Below are positions 49,206 through 60,298 of a DNA stretch of 64,000 bases, in pieces. A model generated the notes under the pieces. The model worked only from the letters and a program-made list of their open reading frames with translations, was not told where the DNA came from and made no database searches. Every line of letters begins with the position of its first letter. Within the stretch, counting starts at the first letter, position 1. Origin of the DNA: Zygnema circumcarinatum (lineage: Eukaryota > Streptophyta > Zygnematophyceae > Zygnematales > Zygnemataceae); contig CM074806.1 in the NCBI GenBank assembly GCA_037447605.1, forward strand, positions 4,073,755-4,137,754, in the 5' to 3' direction. The position numbers were made by a program, and so were the translations under genes.

Positions 49206-51827
49206 ATGATGTCCTCCGCCATTTCCTACTCTTCTCACATCTCGAGCTTCTTCCTCTCCGCTTCTTACTCTCCCGGTTTCCTCCAGAGAACGCATGCTAT
49301 CCTTGATCCTGAAACCCTACCCTATCCATCCTCCACTCGTTTCTCTCGGCCCAAAGCTCTACTAGGAGATGCGTCTCTAAAGCTGCAGCAAAGCAGCGGC
49401 AGCAATGGCCCCCAAAGCCCTAAGCTCCCTCTACCTGTTCCGCACAAGCAGCGGTCTCCCTCTTTGCCTCGCCCGTTACTCTCTCCCCTCCGAAAATCCC
49501 CTATGCTTCGCCCAGGAAACCAGCCGCCTTCGAGCCAACAGCTGGCAAGCCTTGCACATGCCATCATCGCCTTACAGCCGGGAATTGCTGAACACTGTGA
49601 TGTGAAACGAGGAGTGGCAGCACTGCTGGAGCAGAACAGCTCCAAGCTTTCACGCGGGTCTCTTGCAGTACTAATTCGCGAACTTGGTAGGCGAGGAGCT
49701 GTGGAGAAAGCCACGCACGTGTACGCGTGGATGCTGGAAAAGGTGCATCTATCGCCGGATGATGCCACATATGCTACTCTTATCTCTGTGGCAGTGGAAG
49801 CAAGGCAGATGGTGCTTGCAGAAAAGCTGCGTTCCACCATGGCTCGGAAAAAAGTGTCACTTTCAGCGCAGAGCCTAAAAGCTTTAGTGATGGCCTACGC
49901 TCGAGCAGGTCAATACGAGCAGGTTTCGCAGGTTTTGAGAGATGGCGGCCGAGAGAATGATGACCGAGTGAATGCATGGATATATGCAAAATTGATCGAA
50001 TGTGCAAGCAAGGCTGGGAATAGGAAGGTTGTCGAGCTTTTGCTGCAAGAGATGTATCGATTCATAGAGCTCACGACTGCTGGGGGAGAGTCACAAAATT
50101 CCACTTTTTTTGGGCCGCAAAATAGAGAGCTAAGTAGCAGATTAATTGCTGCGTGCAGCAAAGTAGGGCTAGAAATGGAAATCGACAGCCTTGTAAAGAA
50201 GCTGGAAGGTGCAGACTGTTCGAGGAGGGGAACCATTTATAATTTGGGGGGAAGAAGGGCTGCAGGAAGTATGAACGGTTCTGTCGACTTGGTAAATTGG
50301 ACCGCGATTATCAGCGCCTATTTGAGGGCAGGAAGGCTTGGAGACGCAGCCGTGGAATGCTGGAAGATGCAGATGGCTGGCGTGGAGCTTGACCTTATAG
50401 CATATCGCACCATGCTGCAAGTTTTTGTGGAGGTGAGGGCCAAATAACACCAGATTATTTTTAGGGTTTTCGGGACTCCCTGCAAGCGCTTTTGTTGGCG
50501 GTAGTGTGTGGCAGAGGTTCTAGTACCGTTAAAGGCCTGAATTGACTCTCAGTATATTTCAGTGCAGGAGTATGCACGTTTTGAATGTGGAATAGCATCA
50601 ATGCTGCGTTTATGGTTTATAAATACATATTCGGGAGATAGTCTGCATTCAATCCATGTAATGTAGTACTAATCGTAAAGATGCTCGAGACTGTAGTCTG
50701 CATTCAATCCATGTAATGTAGTACTAATCGTAAAGATGCTCGAGACTGTGCATTGTCAAGGAGCAAGAACTAAGAAGCGTTCGTTGACCTTCTTCGGATG
50801 CCAGGGGAAAGACACTGTAAAAGCGGCCAACCTCCTGAAACAGATGCGGAAAGAGGGACAGCACCCGACACTTGCCGAGTACAACTCCCTCGTCGGACTG
50901 TACTGCAAGCAGGGCTTCCCGGAGAAGGGAAAAGATGTGATGAAAGAGATGCAGATGGCTGGCCTCGCCCCAAATGCGGAGACTTATAATCATGTGATCG
51001 GCGCTTTTTTGGAGATGGGGTGTAAGGACAATGCCTTGCAAACAGTCAAGACAATGAGAAGTGTAGGAATTGCTCCAAATCTTGACACTCATTCTGTAAC
51101 GATAGAAATGTATCTACAAACCGAAGAATGGGAGAAGTTGGAGCTTGAAATTCATACGGTGCAAGAAAAGGGAATGTCCCTTAAAGGCAAGGTAGCAGCA
51201 GGGGTGGTACGGGCGTATGTGAGAGCGGGAAGGTGGGCACAGCTCAGGGATTTATTCAGGGACCTAAAGGTATCGGGAATGAGAGAAGGAACGAAGTTCG
51301 CGTTTCAGCAATTGGAGGTAATGAAGATGGAGAAGCAGCAAAAGCGTGATGACTTCTGCTTACAGTTTGAGACCTGCTGTCAAGACGGGCATGTGGAAAA
51401 TGGTAAACAGATCCTTTTCGACATCCAAAAGATTGAGGGTATCGAAGTGAGCAGCCAGACTTATGAAGAGCTTCTCCAAGTCTGTAAGCGAAACGATCAG
51501 CTGCAACTTAGCATCTTTATGGGGGAGTTGATGAGAAAGAGTGGAAGAAAGCTTACCGTGAAAATGCATTTTCTGCTGGTGGAAGCCTATTCGGTTGCAG
51601 GTGATGTTGTGGGCGCTATAGGGGAGGCACAAGCGGTGATGGGTCAGAACCATGCTCTCCCAAAGGAGCTAGCGAGGCTGCTCGTGGAGGCATACATCAG
51701 AGCTGGGAAGGCCAACACTTTGGGGCGACAATTGCAAGACCTAAAAATCTGTGGCGCACCTTTTGGGTCTTTACCTTTCCAGCAATGGGTTTGGCTGGAG
51801 ATGCCCGAGGCCTGCGATTGGTTGTGA
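49206..51827 (+). CDS. Pentatricopeptide repeat (PPR) protein, 2 exons
   Basis: Exon 1 is 49206-50432 and exon 2 is 50805-51827; the junction keeps frame (VFVE/GKDTVK), giving about 749 aa. The ATG pair at 49206-49211 is the first in frame. The N-terminus is Ser-rich, low in acids and Arg-containing, consistent with organelle targeting. P-type repeats are clear: TYATLISVAVEARQMVLAEKLRSTMARKKV, LVMAYARAGQYEQVSQVL, NWTAIISAYLRAGRLGDAAVECWKMQMAGVELD, EYNSLVGLYCKQGFPEKGKDVMKEMQMAGLAPN and TYNHVIGAFLEMGCKDNALQTVKTMRSVGIAPN. No E/DYW editing domain is present. PPR proteins bind organellar RNA, and target base preference depends on residues 5 and 35 of each repeat. The intron holds a perfect 55-bp tandem duplication. 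Confidence 0.9.
50641..50750. repeat. 55-bp tandem duplication in the PPR intron
   Basis: 50641-50695 and 50696-50750 are identical except for the last base (A/G). Both start GTCTGCATTCAATCC. Confidence 0.95.
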
Positions 51828-52895
51828 ATACGGAGAAAAATAAAGAAGGCTAGAGAGTCAGGGTTCAGCGCTTGGCATGTACAGTTTGGGAGGGGAAGGG
51901 ATTCTTTTCTAGAAATTAAAGGAGCTTAATGCACCTGCATAAAATCTCGTCAACCATCAAGCTACTGGCTGCGAAGATGTACCTCGATATAAGCAATCAT
52001 TGTACAATATCACTTTTTGTTGGCTCTCTAGGAGCGGCTCCTCCCCTCACTGTCACTGTCTTTGTGAGTCGGCCTCAAACTTCCTCGTCGCTTTTGCCTT
52101 TTCAAAAACACTTTGATTTTTTTTCCAACAAGTTATCCTATCTGTGCTTTTATTTCCTTATGGGAGCCATCCTGTTTGCGCACATCCAGCACCACACTCT
52201 ACCGACTGACTCCCTTTCTTACATCATTCCCATTCGACTGACCTACAGACTAGATAATCAATTTCAGATGCATGAAGGTACCTTCATATCCTTAATGAAG
52301 TCAGCGCCCAAACCCTTGCGACTGACAGCCGATGCCGGGAAAACATGCCACAAGCCTTTGCCAGTAGCTAGAGTCACGACCAATTGGTGATGACTACCGG
52401 CACGTCCACCATTAGCAGTTTTTCAAACCAACCATAACCGGACGAACTTTGAACAACCCTAATTCGAGCACTAGCCCTAACCCCTTCCGTAAGCCCAAGC
52501 CCTAACCAACGAATGGGCGAGGTCTTAAGGTTTGGAGCTCTAAGGACACTGGGCTGTGGCATCAACCCGCCCAGTCGCGAGGCCGCCTCAGAACTTCGAC
52601 CAATTCCGCTTCTCGGGAACCCTCCTCCGGAACGCGGTTGTACTTCCAAGCAATCAAAGGCGGAGCTGCAGACAAAGGCCGAGAGGATGAGACCAAGCAT
52701 AGCCAAAAAAGGCCACATCAATTCAAAGAATCCAAACCCATGAAAAGTGAGAAGGAGGAAGCGGGCGGGCGGGAGAGGGAGAGGGAGACAGGGAGGAGCG
52801 AGAGAGAGGCACACACCCGAAACCATGATTGACTACATGCGACGGTTTGTGGGAAGGACGAAGCGGGAGGGGGAGAGAGAGGGATGGATTTTCAC
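51828..52895. other. Intergenic or unresolved 3' part of the CPOX-like gene
   Basis: The CPOX C-terminal exon should lie here on the minus strand, but I could not find the expected LPLxARWEY and NPKEW-like sequence in any frame. The stretch 52735-52895 is GGGAGA-rich. It includes a second, altered copy of the last exon's end (see findings). Confidence 0.5.
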
Positions 52896-55325
52896 CTGAA
52901 ACCATGATAGACTCCACTCGACCGCCATCCAAGCCAAACCGCACTCCTCGGTCATAGAGTAAGTTGAATTCAAGATAACGTCCCCGCCGGACCAACTGCC
53001 ACTCTCTCTCCCTCTCTCCAAAGGCTGTCTTCCGCCTTCTTTCAGCAATCGGCAAATAGCTCGGCAAAAACCCTTCTCCCACTTCCTTAACAAATGCGAA
53101 CACCTCATCTATACCGTCAGCCTCTCCCTTTCCACCCCTGGGCGTAGATGACGCTCTCTCCATGCTTTCAGTTTCAGCCGTTTCTGTGCCTGGGCTTACT
53201 ATCGATCCATTGTCGGCAAAGTGGTCCAGATCGTCAAAGAAGATCCCCCCTATGCCTCTGTGCTCCTTCCTTGCTGGAATGTAGAAATACTTATCACAAA
53301 GTGCTTTACTTCGATGGTAAAGGGTTGGGTGATGAAGGTCACAAACTTCTTGCCAGAAATGATGAAAGTCTTGCGCATCTTGTTCATACAGATCTACAGC
53401 AACCCAGAGAAGACAGCTAAAATTCAAGGTGCGATCTTATGTTCGAGAGCTTTTGAATGAGATCAACATGCGAAGGAATGACTGTAGTGAAGCATAACAA
53501 GATAAACAGAATGAAACAAAACAAAGCATCTCCCTCCGCGTCCCTCAACTTGATCACTTAATCCATGTTGTCCCATATCTACCACCAGTTCCTCGTTTGC
53601 CAGATCATCGTTCGTCCCATTTTTTGCTTTATTTAAATGCGAAACTCAAAAGCTGCACTAAAGTGCAAAATAGAGACATAAAATACAGCTCTTAATGATG
53701 CTCCATCACGCCCAATGGCCTCAAGAGTCATTGACAAAATGCTGTAGATGAATGAATGAAACAAAGGAAAAAGGAAGCAAGTCTTACAACATGGCGTAAG
53801 GTCCGCTCCTCCTCCAAACCACCCTCCACTTCCCTCCACCTATACAACCAGTCAAAGAAGCTTTCAGAAATAGGTAGGATGCTACTACGACACTCTACGA
53901 AGGCCACTTGTGTGAATGGGAAAGAGATGCATCATCTGAGTGAGTTTATGATAAATGTGTTTTCACAATTTCTGCAATGCTGCTTGAGCATCAGGAAGAT
54001 AAACTACTTGAAAAGCAGCTTCTTTACCTGAAAGTAGCGAATGTCGGCACGGAAGGTGGGTACATGCGGGTTTCGAGGGTGGAAAACCAGAGAGAGGGCC
54101 CCAGCAAAATAGGGGGTCCCTGCCGCCACAACCTTACCTCTTGAGCTCATGGCCTGCAATTCCGCCAAACATTTGAACCGAATCAAGTTCTTGGCCCTTT
54201 CCAAACTTCACATGCATGGCCCGCAATATAGGAGCCCCTAGCTCGGAGGCATAAACCAATTATATTCGGATACCTTACAACATATTGTGGCATATTCTCC
54301 CAGAAGGTACTTAAATGAACGAATCTCCCTGTACATGCCGCAAAATACTGCAGTAACAATATAATCAATTCAATGTTTCAATTGGAGTCTACCATAAGAA
54401 TTGAGTATACCTGAGCACGAGTCATTGACAGAGTCCCCCTGATAATAGAGACGTTTGCTGCTGCCTTTTCCAGCAAGTCCCCTTCCTCGAGAACCCTCGT
54501 TATCCCATAACTGCACAGCCCAAACCTTCATAATCAACTAAATTATCCAAACAATCAGACGAATGCAGAATCATCCGCGGTGCTCTTGCAGACAAAGACA
54601 TATAGGTGAGAAGACGACTAAGATAGATGTGCATGCGAGAGCATGAGGCACGTTGTTCAAATATTTTTGTAAGAATCACGCACCCTACCCAGCAGAAGGG
54701 TCGCTTCCTCGATGCCACTTGTCAAAAATAAACTCTTTACAACTTCCATCTGCTTCTGCAGTCTGCAATCAAACACAAAAGTACAAGAAGATCGCTCCCA
54801 TGCATCAATAAAATATAAGACGGCTGGACGCACCACACATTGGGACCTGCATTGAAGTGCATCCATAATCAGCATCTGACAAAGGTCCATTCTGAATAGC
54901 ACTTACACGGCCACAAAAAATAATGCTACAGTTAAACATCATGGCATTTTCTGCAGAATGTCAATTACCTCTGCACATATCTTCTCCTGCAGTTCAAGAA
55001 GGAAACTTTCATAGCTGTCAGCATTGAATTCCCTGGGACTGATTCGAGATTCTTTTGCTGCGGCAGTGCCGGAGTGGAGGACGGAGCAGGCAGTTCCTCC
55101 ACTCCGTCCTCCACGAAATGCTCTTTCTATTTTCCATCTCCTGTCAGGAGAGGAGAGCTTCCAGCGTCTTGACCCATTCAAGGCCCTTCCTACTACACGT
55201 TGAAACTGAAGTTTGGATCTGGAGGAAGACCATGGCGACGAATGCAGACATCTGCAAGTGCTGCTGCATTGCAGCTCTGCAGGAAGTCGCACTGTAGCTG
55301 GCGATGCTGGCACGAGGGCAGCCAT
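52896..55325 (-). CDS. Divergent coproporphyrinogen III oxidase (HemF/CPOX-like), 6 exons seen, 3' end missing
   Basis: Exons: 54969-55325, 54689-54762, 54411-54510, 54028-54153, 53788-53839, 52896-53393; phases agree (about 402 aa). The N-terminus (MAALVPASPATVRLPAELQ, Ser/Arg-rich) looks like a plastid transit peptide. CPOX blocks in order: EFIFDKWHRG, YGITRVLEEGDLLEKAAANVS, NPHVPTFRADIRYFQ, WFGGGADLTPCYL, QDAQDFHHFWQEVC, CDKYFYIPARKEHRGIGGIFFDDLD, RRGRYLEFNLLYDRGVRFGL, GGRVESIMVS. CPOX turns coproporphyrinogen III into protoporphyrinogen IX in heme and chlorophyll synthesis. Odd points: the catalytic histidine expected in PTxHxNxRYF is Arg (PTFRADIRYF), an insertion of roughly 30 residues follows FFDDLD, and the usual C-terminal segment after ESILVS is not found. 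It is either a separate CPOX-like clade or a decaying copy. Confidence 0.85.
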
Positions 55326-56548
55326 GGCTGGGCAAGAAGTGAACTCAAAGGCTCATGGATGAAGAGCTAGAGAGAAAGCAGCCTCCTTTCACATCATAGC
55401 TACACTGGAGCTTTCAGGACTGTCAAAAAAAATAGTTAGGGGCTGGGCAACGTTCAGGAAGCAGCGGCAAACTATGGTGATGTTGAGCAAGCCATACAAT
55501 TTAACTAGAATGGTTCAAACCTTCAAAACAAGGAGAAGAAACGTCAATGACATAAAAAAAAACGTCATTGTTTGTTGTATTTTTCAGTCTGCAGCTACTG
55601 CAAGCCTGCTCTTGGTCAGGCTGCCAGCCAGCCAGGATCCACAACGAACTGCAAAATTTGGATCCACTGAACTACTCGTTGCTGATTCGTCGATCTACTT
55701 TCAGTGGACTCTGAACAGCCTTCTAGAAATGGGGCTGAACCTCGCGGTAGTCAGCTGGTTATTAGCTAGTCATTTGGTGACTAATCGTTTAATCAACTAA
55801 GTAGTGTTTTTGGTCATTTGACGAAGCCAAGCTTTAGTTAGACTTAATTGACTAACTTTCACTATCGGTTACAGCAGTGCAGCCTTCAAGATTAGGGTTT
55901 GCTTTCATTAATTGAAGGAGGACGAGAGGAGAGAGAGAGGAGAGAGAGCAGAGAAGAGGGAGAAAAAGAGAGAGAGAGAAGGAGAGTAATAGAGAGAGAG
56001 AGGAGCGAGAGAGAGAAGAGAGAGGAGAGAGAGAATAGGGAGAGTAGGGGGAGCAGGAACAGAAGAAGCAGGAAGACGAGGGATTGAAACCCTAACAGCG
56101 AATGTAGCGTAGTCTAGTGTAGTGGAGAGTAGAGAGATTAAGATGATGAAGATGCAGTTTATGCAGCGTGTGATATCGCAAATGCTGCACTGATTATTCG
56201 ATTGTTTTGGGGAGAGATGATGATGGTGTGATTAAGGCCTCTGCTCTTCCGGCTTTCTTACAGTGATTGGAAGGGTATAACACTTTCTTTCTCTCCTGGC
56301 TCTTCTTCTCCCTCTCCAACCTCTCCCAAACCTGTCTCACTGTCTCCATCTCCCTTGTCCTCTCGTACTTGGCCCTTTATCTCCGCCGACACCTCACTCC
56401 TTTCCACCCTCCCCCTCGCTCTATACCCCCCCTCTTCCCCACCCTATCCCCTCTGTCCCTCTCTTCCCCCCCCCTCTTACCTTACCTCCTCCTCCACTGT
56501 CTCTTTCTTTGTCTCTCGCTCTATACAAATAAGTACCTTGTTAGCAAC
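55326..56548. other. Intergenic between divergent CPOX-like and DeSI genes
   Basis: No supported gene. GA-rich low-complexity DNA at 55910-56070 and CT-rich DNA at 56275-56520, the latter probably 5' UTR or promoter of the DeSI gene. Confidence 0.6.
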
Positions 56549-58736
56549 ATGGCAAAAGTATCACTCCAGCTGTACGACATTACCAACAGTCCAAGCGAGA
56601 AGACGAACAATGTCATCGTTCAGATCAATAAAGTTATGCGCGACAACATGGGAGTCGGCGGGATCTTCCATGGAGCTGTTGAGGTACTTAGTCTAATCCA
56701 CTATTGATTTGCTCTAATTCTGATTTGGACGCAGAGCTACAGCTCAGTTACTTCAGGCATATTTGCAGCTAAATCGCAAGATAAAGAGGAGTCTTACGGT
56801 AGAACAGTTACCCAGATTTAAATTCAATGATTTTGCTGTTTAGGACCACTTACATGTACTGTTGAGCGATCGCTAACTTATGTCTTTTAATGACTCTTGA
56901 TGTGTTAAGTGTTATCTTATTTGCCTCAGGCGAACAGGATAGGAAGGTGAGGGAGAGGCTCATTATTCTTGGCAGTCATGGATGAGTGAATGATCTTTTA
57001 TGCCTTCGCTTGCGACACTGTGCGCAGTGGAAACAATTACGCTCAATTAAATTACGGTTCTAGGAATTAGGATTCTTGCAACCGCATCTTAGGCGTTACT
57101 CGGCTCTTTTACTGGAGGCATAACTGCTTAGAGAGACAGGAGGGAGAGAGGAAGGGAAGTGAGCGAGCAAGAGGAAATGGCAGGAGAGCCTCTTTTACTT
57201 CGGCTTCTCTTTTCGGTGTACTTATCTAACTTCACATATTGACTAAGTCAAAATCTTTCTCATGCCTCTGCTCTCTAAACAACTCGCATCACCATCCATA
57301 ATAGGCCCCACATATTGCTTTCCGAGGTCAGAATATTCCCTTAGTATTTCCTATTGCTTGCAGGTGTATGGCAAGGAGTGGTCCTACGGGTATTGTGAAG
57401 GCGGTTCGGGAGTATTCAGCTGCCCTCCGAAGGGAAACCCAATGTACAGATGGAGGGAGACGATTGAGCTCGGAGTTACTGTGATGGACGAACGGCGTGT
57501 GAAAGAACTGCTGAGAAACCTCAGTCAGGAGTGGGAGGGCAGCGCCTACGACCTTCTCCAGAAGAACTGCAATCACTTCTGCGACGAGTTTTCGCAACAA
57601 TTAGGTGCAGGAAGTATTCCAGGTGAGGCAGCACTTGGAGGGAGAAGAGAGGGAGAAAGTAAAGGGATACGTATTTTACTCGAAGCAGGCCACATGAAAT
57701 CACAAACAATCACTTTAATTTAAACCGTTCTGTTGTATGGTCTGTAGCAATGGGCAGCTTGTCTTTCCTTTTTTGTTGCTTGCATCTCCCTATTCTCAGG
57801 GTCGTCCCTCTCTACACCATAATGTCTGCAATCTCGTTGTTTCTCTTATTTGAAATTGAAAATTATTTTTTAAGAAAAAAGCTTAAAGTAAGAGAAATTG
57901 TCTTGTGCAGTTTTGTCTTGTACATTTGTTGCCGTAGGTGTCGCCACCTTTGTTGGGGATTTTGGTGTATGTCTGCTGGACCTTTATTGAAATGTATTCG
58001 TCGCCTCTGCTAAATTTCCTTTGCGGCTTCCTATTTTGCAGTGTGGGTAAATCGCTTCGCAAACATTGGCGAGTCAGCAGCAGATTTCGCAGCAAAATCG
58101 AGTGTGCAGGTGAGGCTGAGGCATTTGAAAGCTCAAACTTTGTCACTATGATAGTTTTTGCTGCAAACTACACCAAACTGGGCTTTGTGGTTCCTTGGTG
58201 TTTTGTGTACATCGTGGGTTTTGTGGATCTTCAGTATGTGATATCTGCTCCTTCGTTCTTTGAACATGACTTCTGAGCTAGAGATATTGGGACAGAAACC
58301 TCCCTCGTCTTCCCCCCCCTTCCTCTCTCCCCCGCCCTCCTTCCACCTTTTCTCTCCCTGTGCGTATGCATAGGTGAAGATAAGAAGACCGTGGAAGTCT
58401 GGCTTGGGTGATTAAGCGATAACACAACCTTTCTTTGGGCTATTGGGGTTGGCCGCTCGTTCTATTGAATAGCTTCAACGGTTTCAGGACGATGTCTATG
58501 GAGCCAGCCGAGCTGCATTAAACTACATCTGGGGCTCTTCAAAGGAGGAAAAGCAAGGCGAAAAGGAGGAGAGTGGAGAGTGGAACAGAGGCAAAGGAGC
58601 GGACTGGCTGCTGGCGGGCAACTGGCACGAGGGTGTACCAGCCAATGGAAAGCACATTTTGCCGGATGAGAGAGAAGTTTCTCACGAAAAACTCGGAGTT
58701 GGTTCAAGCAATAGTCCAATAGCGAAGAATACCTGA
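56549..58736 (+). CDS. PPPDE-domain (DeSI-type) thiol isopeptidase, 4 exons
   Basis: Exons: 56549-56683, 57364-57622, 58042-58109, 58488-58736; phases agree (711 nt, 236 aa). ATG at 56549 starts MAKVSLQLYDITNS. PPPDE features: the catalytic His in GIFHGAVEVYGKEWSYGYCEGGSGVFSCPP (near residue 41) and the catalytic Cys in YDLLQKNCNHFCDEFSQQLGAGSIPGWVNRFANIG (near residue 108). This Cys/His pair defines the DeSI/PPPDE permuted papain-fold peptidases, some of which remove SUMO or ubiquitin. The C-terminal 80 residues are low-complexity, acidic/basic (SSKEEKQGEKEESGEWNRGKG) and poorly conserved. It is probably cytosolic, as no signal is seen. The substrate is unknown. Confidence 0.93.
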
Positions 58737-60298
58737 TTCCTTTCCCCCGTTCATACCGAATACAGTAAAGGAAAATTGTACAGGAAGTATACAGAGGGAG
58801 GAGAAGTAGAGAAGCCCAGCAGCTGTGCCTGCTTCCTTTCCTCCGTTGTCCGAGGGCGAAATTCTTTGGGAATTAGGGCGGCATTCTTTTGGTTCGGCAA
58901 GGAGCCCCATGGTTCAGCGTGATATCGTCTCTTTCTGCTGAGATGTGCAAATTTGAATCAATCTCACAGCGTAAGGGAGAAATCTCTGTATTCCAGTTCT
59001 GTCGTTCCTTGCTCAGAACGGCGAAGCGAAGACTGCCTCACATACTTAAAAATAATCTAGGTGTATTTTTCCCTTTTTGGGAGAGGGAGGGAGAGGTGGG
59101 CGGGTGAGGAAGGGGAGGGAGAAGTGGGAGGTGAGGGAGGGGTTGAAGAGGGTGGGAAGGGGGAGAGGCACCTCAAGATCTGTTGGGTTGGCTCACTCTT
59201 CTGGCCGAATTGGTGCCAAAGAGCAGCTCGTTAGCCAATTGTTGTGAAGTAGCAATGTTCTATTTACAAATTGGGATCGTTTTTGCCCTCAAATGGACTC
59301 AATGCTTAAGAATTGCCTTTTTTTTTATGGACTATTTAGGTTGAACCACCCTATGCCATGGATCTCTAGATGAGGAATCAGAAACGAGACATTCAGGCCA
59401 TTCAGGACGTTTATGCATGGCAGTCCTTTGGGGAAACCACTGGCTTGATCGTGATGTCACGTGATGTGATGTTATGGGGTGTGATGCAGTGACGGTGATA
59501 TAATGCAATCACAATAGTGTAAAATTACCGGCTTAGTTATAACTAATAACTGAAAGAAAACTACTCGCCATGAACGACCAGAATTACTATAATTATCGTT
59601 GTTATCTCGTTTAGTTAATAATTGCATCTGATTAGTCATGTATTTATAAGCCAAATCCACTGCTACCCCAATCCAAAGTGGGTACTGACTCGACCGACTC
59701 AAAGTTGCCAAACTTAAATCACATTACACACGTCATCACCCAACAGGGTTCAGAGACCTTTCTTTCTGAAAAGAGCGAAATGAACCCTCTGCCCTCCGCG
59801 TTTTCCCAAAAGTTCCAAAATGGAGTCGTCCACACAAATGAAAGGCAAACTGAACTCTGAGCAAAACAACATCATAAAAGCCGCCGAAAACCTCTCCTGC
59901 AGTCGCCTGTTCTATGTTTCACAGAAGCCTAAATGTACAGCAAAAGTTTCTGAAAATTGAGCACCAAAAATGTCGGTAGGTAAGCCAGAATTACAATCCG
60001 CAAAAAATAGAGCTTCACCTTGCTTCACATAGGCTACAACGCCCTATGAGAAAACTCGCATGTACATAATGTGACCCATAGCTCATACACCTTACAAGAC
60101 GCAGCCACTCTCCTAAATATAAAACGTTGGTGAAAGAGAGGCTTACGTACATACGTGGAAACTTGACATTGATATTGACATTGACAACCCCTAATCAACT
60201 TGACATCGACAGTCACTAATCACACTTGTTATACAAAAGTTCACCGTACTTCCATCTTCTCAGATTAGAGTGCAGCAGTGGTCACAGCGACCCACACC
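58737..60298. other. Intergenic between convergent DeSI and F-box genes
   Basis: No supported gene. GGGAGA-rich at 59083-59165; degenerate TGTGATG repeats at 59450-59510. Confidence 0.6.
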
